Part shown: positions 5,763-5,917 of the stretch, piece after piece
How positions within the stretch are numbered: the first letter of the stretch is position 1
Layout of the letters: each line of letters begins with the position of its first letter
Translations under genes and position numbers: made by a program
Notes under the pieces: model-generated
What the model saw: the letters and a program-made list of their open reading frames with translations, nothing else
What the model was told of the DNA's origin: nothing
The model's database searches: none
Assembly: GCF_905209685.1 (NCBI RefSeq)
Contig: NZ_CAJLUB010000115.1
Coordinates: 1-5,917, forward strand
Direction of reading: 5' to 3'
Source: an uncultured Veillonella sp.
Lineage (GTDB): Bacteria; Bacillota; Negativicutes; Veillonellales; Veillonellaceae
Length of the DNA stretch: 5,917 bases

Positions 5763-5802
5763 TTATATTTCGCTTTAGGAATCTCTCTTTTTATATGTCT
5801 AT

Positions 5803-5831
5803 AGTATACTACACAAGTCTTATGTATTCAA
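5803..5831 (-). promoter_or_regulatory. Sigma-70 promoter upstream of the 752-residue receptor gene
   Basis: TTGAAT (5831-5826), a 17-base spacer and TATACT (5808-5803) form a near-consensus promoter on the minus strand. Initiation would fall near A5796. It starts 20 bases after the stop codon of the upstream RND-like gene. No promoter of similar quality was found between the leader terminator and the receptor start, so the receptor transcript probably begins here and must pass the terminator. No clear Fur box overlaps it. Confidence 0.7.
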
Positions 5832-5851
5832 TATCTATTCTTATTATTAAA

Positions 5852-5917
5852 CTAAATTCTACTAGGAAATTTTTCTTTCAACCACAAAAACAGTATCGGC
5901 AATACCAAAAGTGTGAA
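5852..5917 (-). CDS. C-terminal end of an RND-family efflux transporter (partial, runs off the right edge)
   Basis: Only the last 21 codons are present, ending at TAG (5854-5852). The segment TLLVLPILFLWLKEKF has a hydrophobic helix with the LVLPxLF pattern and a charged end, like the final transmembrane helix and tail of RND pumps. It is closest in style to the heavy-metal exporters CusA/CzcA (TLLVLPALY-type endings). Such pumps are inner-membrane proton-driven exporters working with a periplasmic adaptor and an outer-membrane channel. The gene lies upstream of the receptor on the same strand, but a promoter and a terminator lie between them. The call rests on a very short stretch, and the exact subfamily is inferred. 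Confidence 0.6.
   Translation of the reverse strand, partial: FTLLVLPILFLWLKEKFPSRI

Noticed and set aside
5567..5796. Cobalamin riboswitch in the long receptor leader
   Set aside because: BtuB-like receptors often have one, but I could not find the conserved B12-box, the GCCACTG core or a suitable multi-stem layout, and only about 75 nt precede the terminator.
5796..5850. Fur box at the receptor promoter
   Set aside because: The region is AT-rich with short ATTCAAT/AATAAT-like stretches, but nothing matches the 7-1-7 inverted repeat well enough to claim.

Overview
This AT-rich window looks like a diderm Firmicute of the class Negativicutes (Selenomonas, Megamonas, Phascolarctobacterium and relatives). 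That is inferred from two TonB-dependent outer-membrane receptors with the signal-peptide and TonB-box style I associate with that class, beside an Rpn-type PD-(D/E)XK protein. No rRNA or other taxonomic marker is present. Every gene seen lies on the minus strand, so transcription runs from high to low coordinates.

Layout in the direction of transcription. At the right edge (5917-5852) is the last part of a gene whose product ends like an RND efflux pump, probably of the heavy-metal (CusA/CzcA) subfamily. A well-formed sigma-70 promoter (5831-5803) follows at once. It drives a leader of about 230 nt that contains an intrinsic terminator (5720-5684), a second hairpin (5681-5662) and a foldable element (5657-5592) before a 752-residue receptor gene (5566-3308). 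That gene ends at a GC-rich terminator (3290-3267). Next is a stand-alone Rpn/PD-(D/E)XK gene (3144-2338) with its own probable -10 box and a strong terminator (2313-2273). A 24-bp perfect palindrome, a promoter candidate and a second copy of the foldable element lead into a 667-residue receptor gene (2083-80). It ends at a terminator with the same 8-bp stem as the first receptor gene. An extended -10 box at the left edge (13-5) points out of the window.

How the parts work together. The receptors would import scarce ligands (siderophore, haem, corrinoid or similar) across the outer membrane, powered by TonB-ExbB-ExbD encoded elsewhere. No TonB, ABC transporter or periplasmic binding gene is present, so the ligands cannot be assigned. 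Each complete gene appears to be its own transcription unit.

The most interesting structure is outside the coding bodies. The two receptor genes are diverged paralogues, but they share a nearly identical 80-bp signal-peptide segment that includes a run of seven G. They also share a 14-base leader motif differing at one base and capping a possible hairpin, the same Shine-Dalgarno context and the same terminator stem. One leader carries a complete promoter-terminator pair before the gene, suggesting attenuation or a small RNA. These are candidates for a shared receptor-control module. None is proven by two copies alone.
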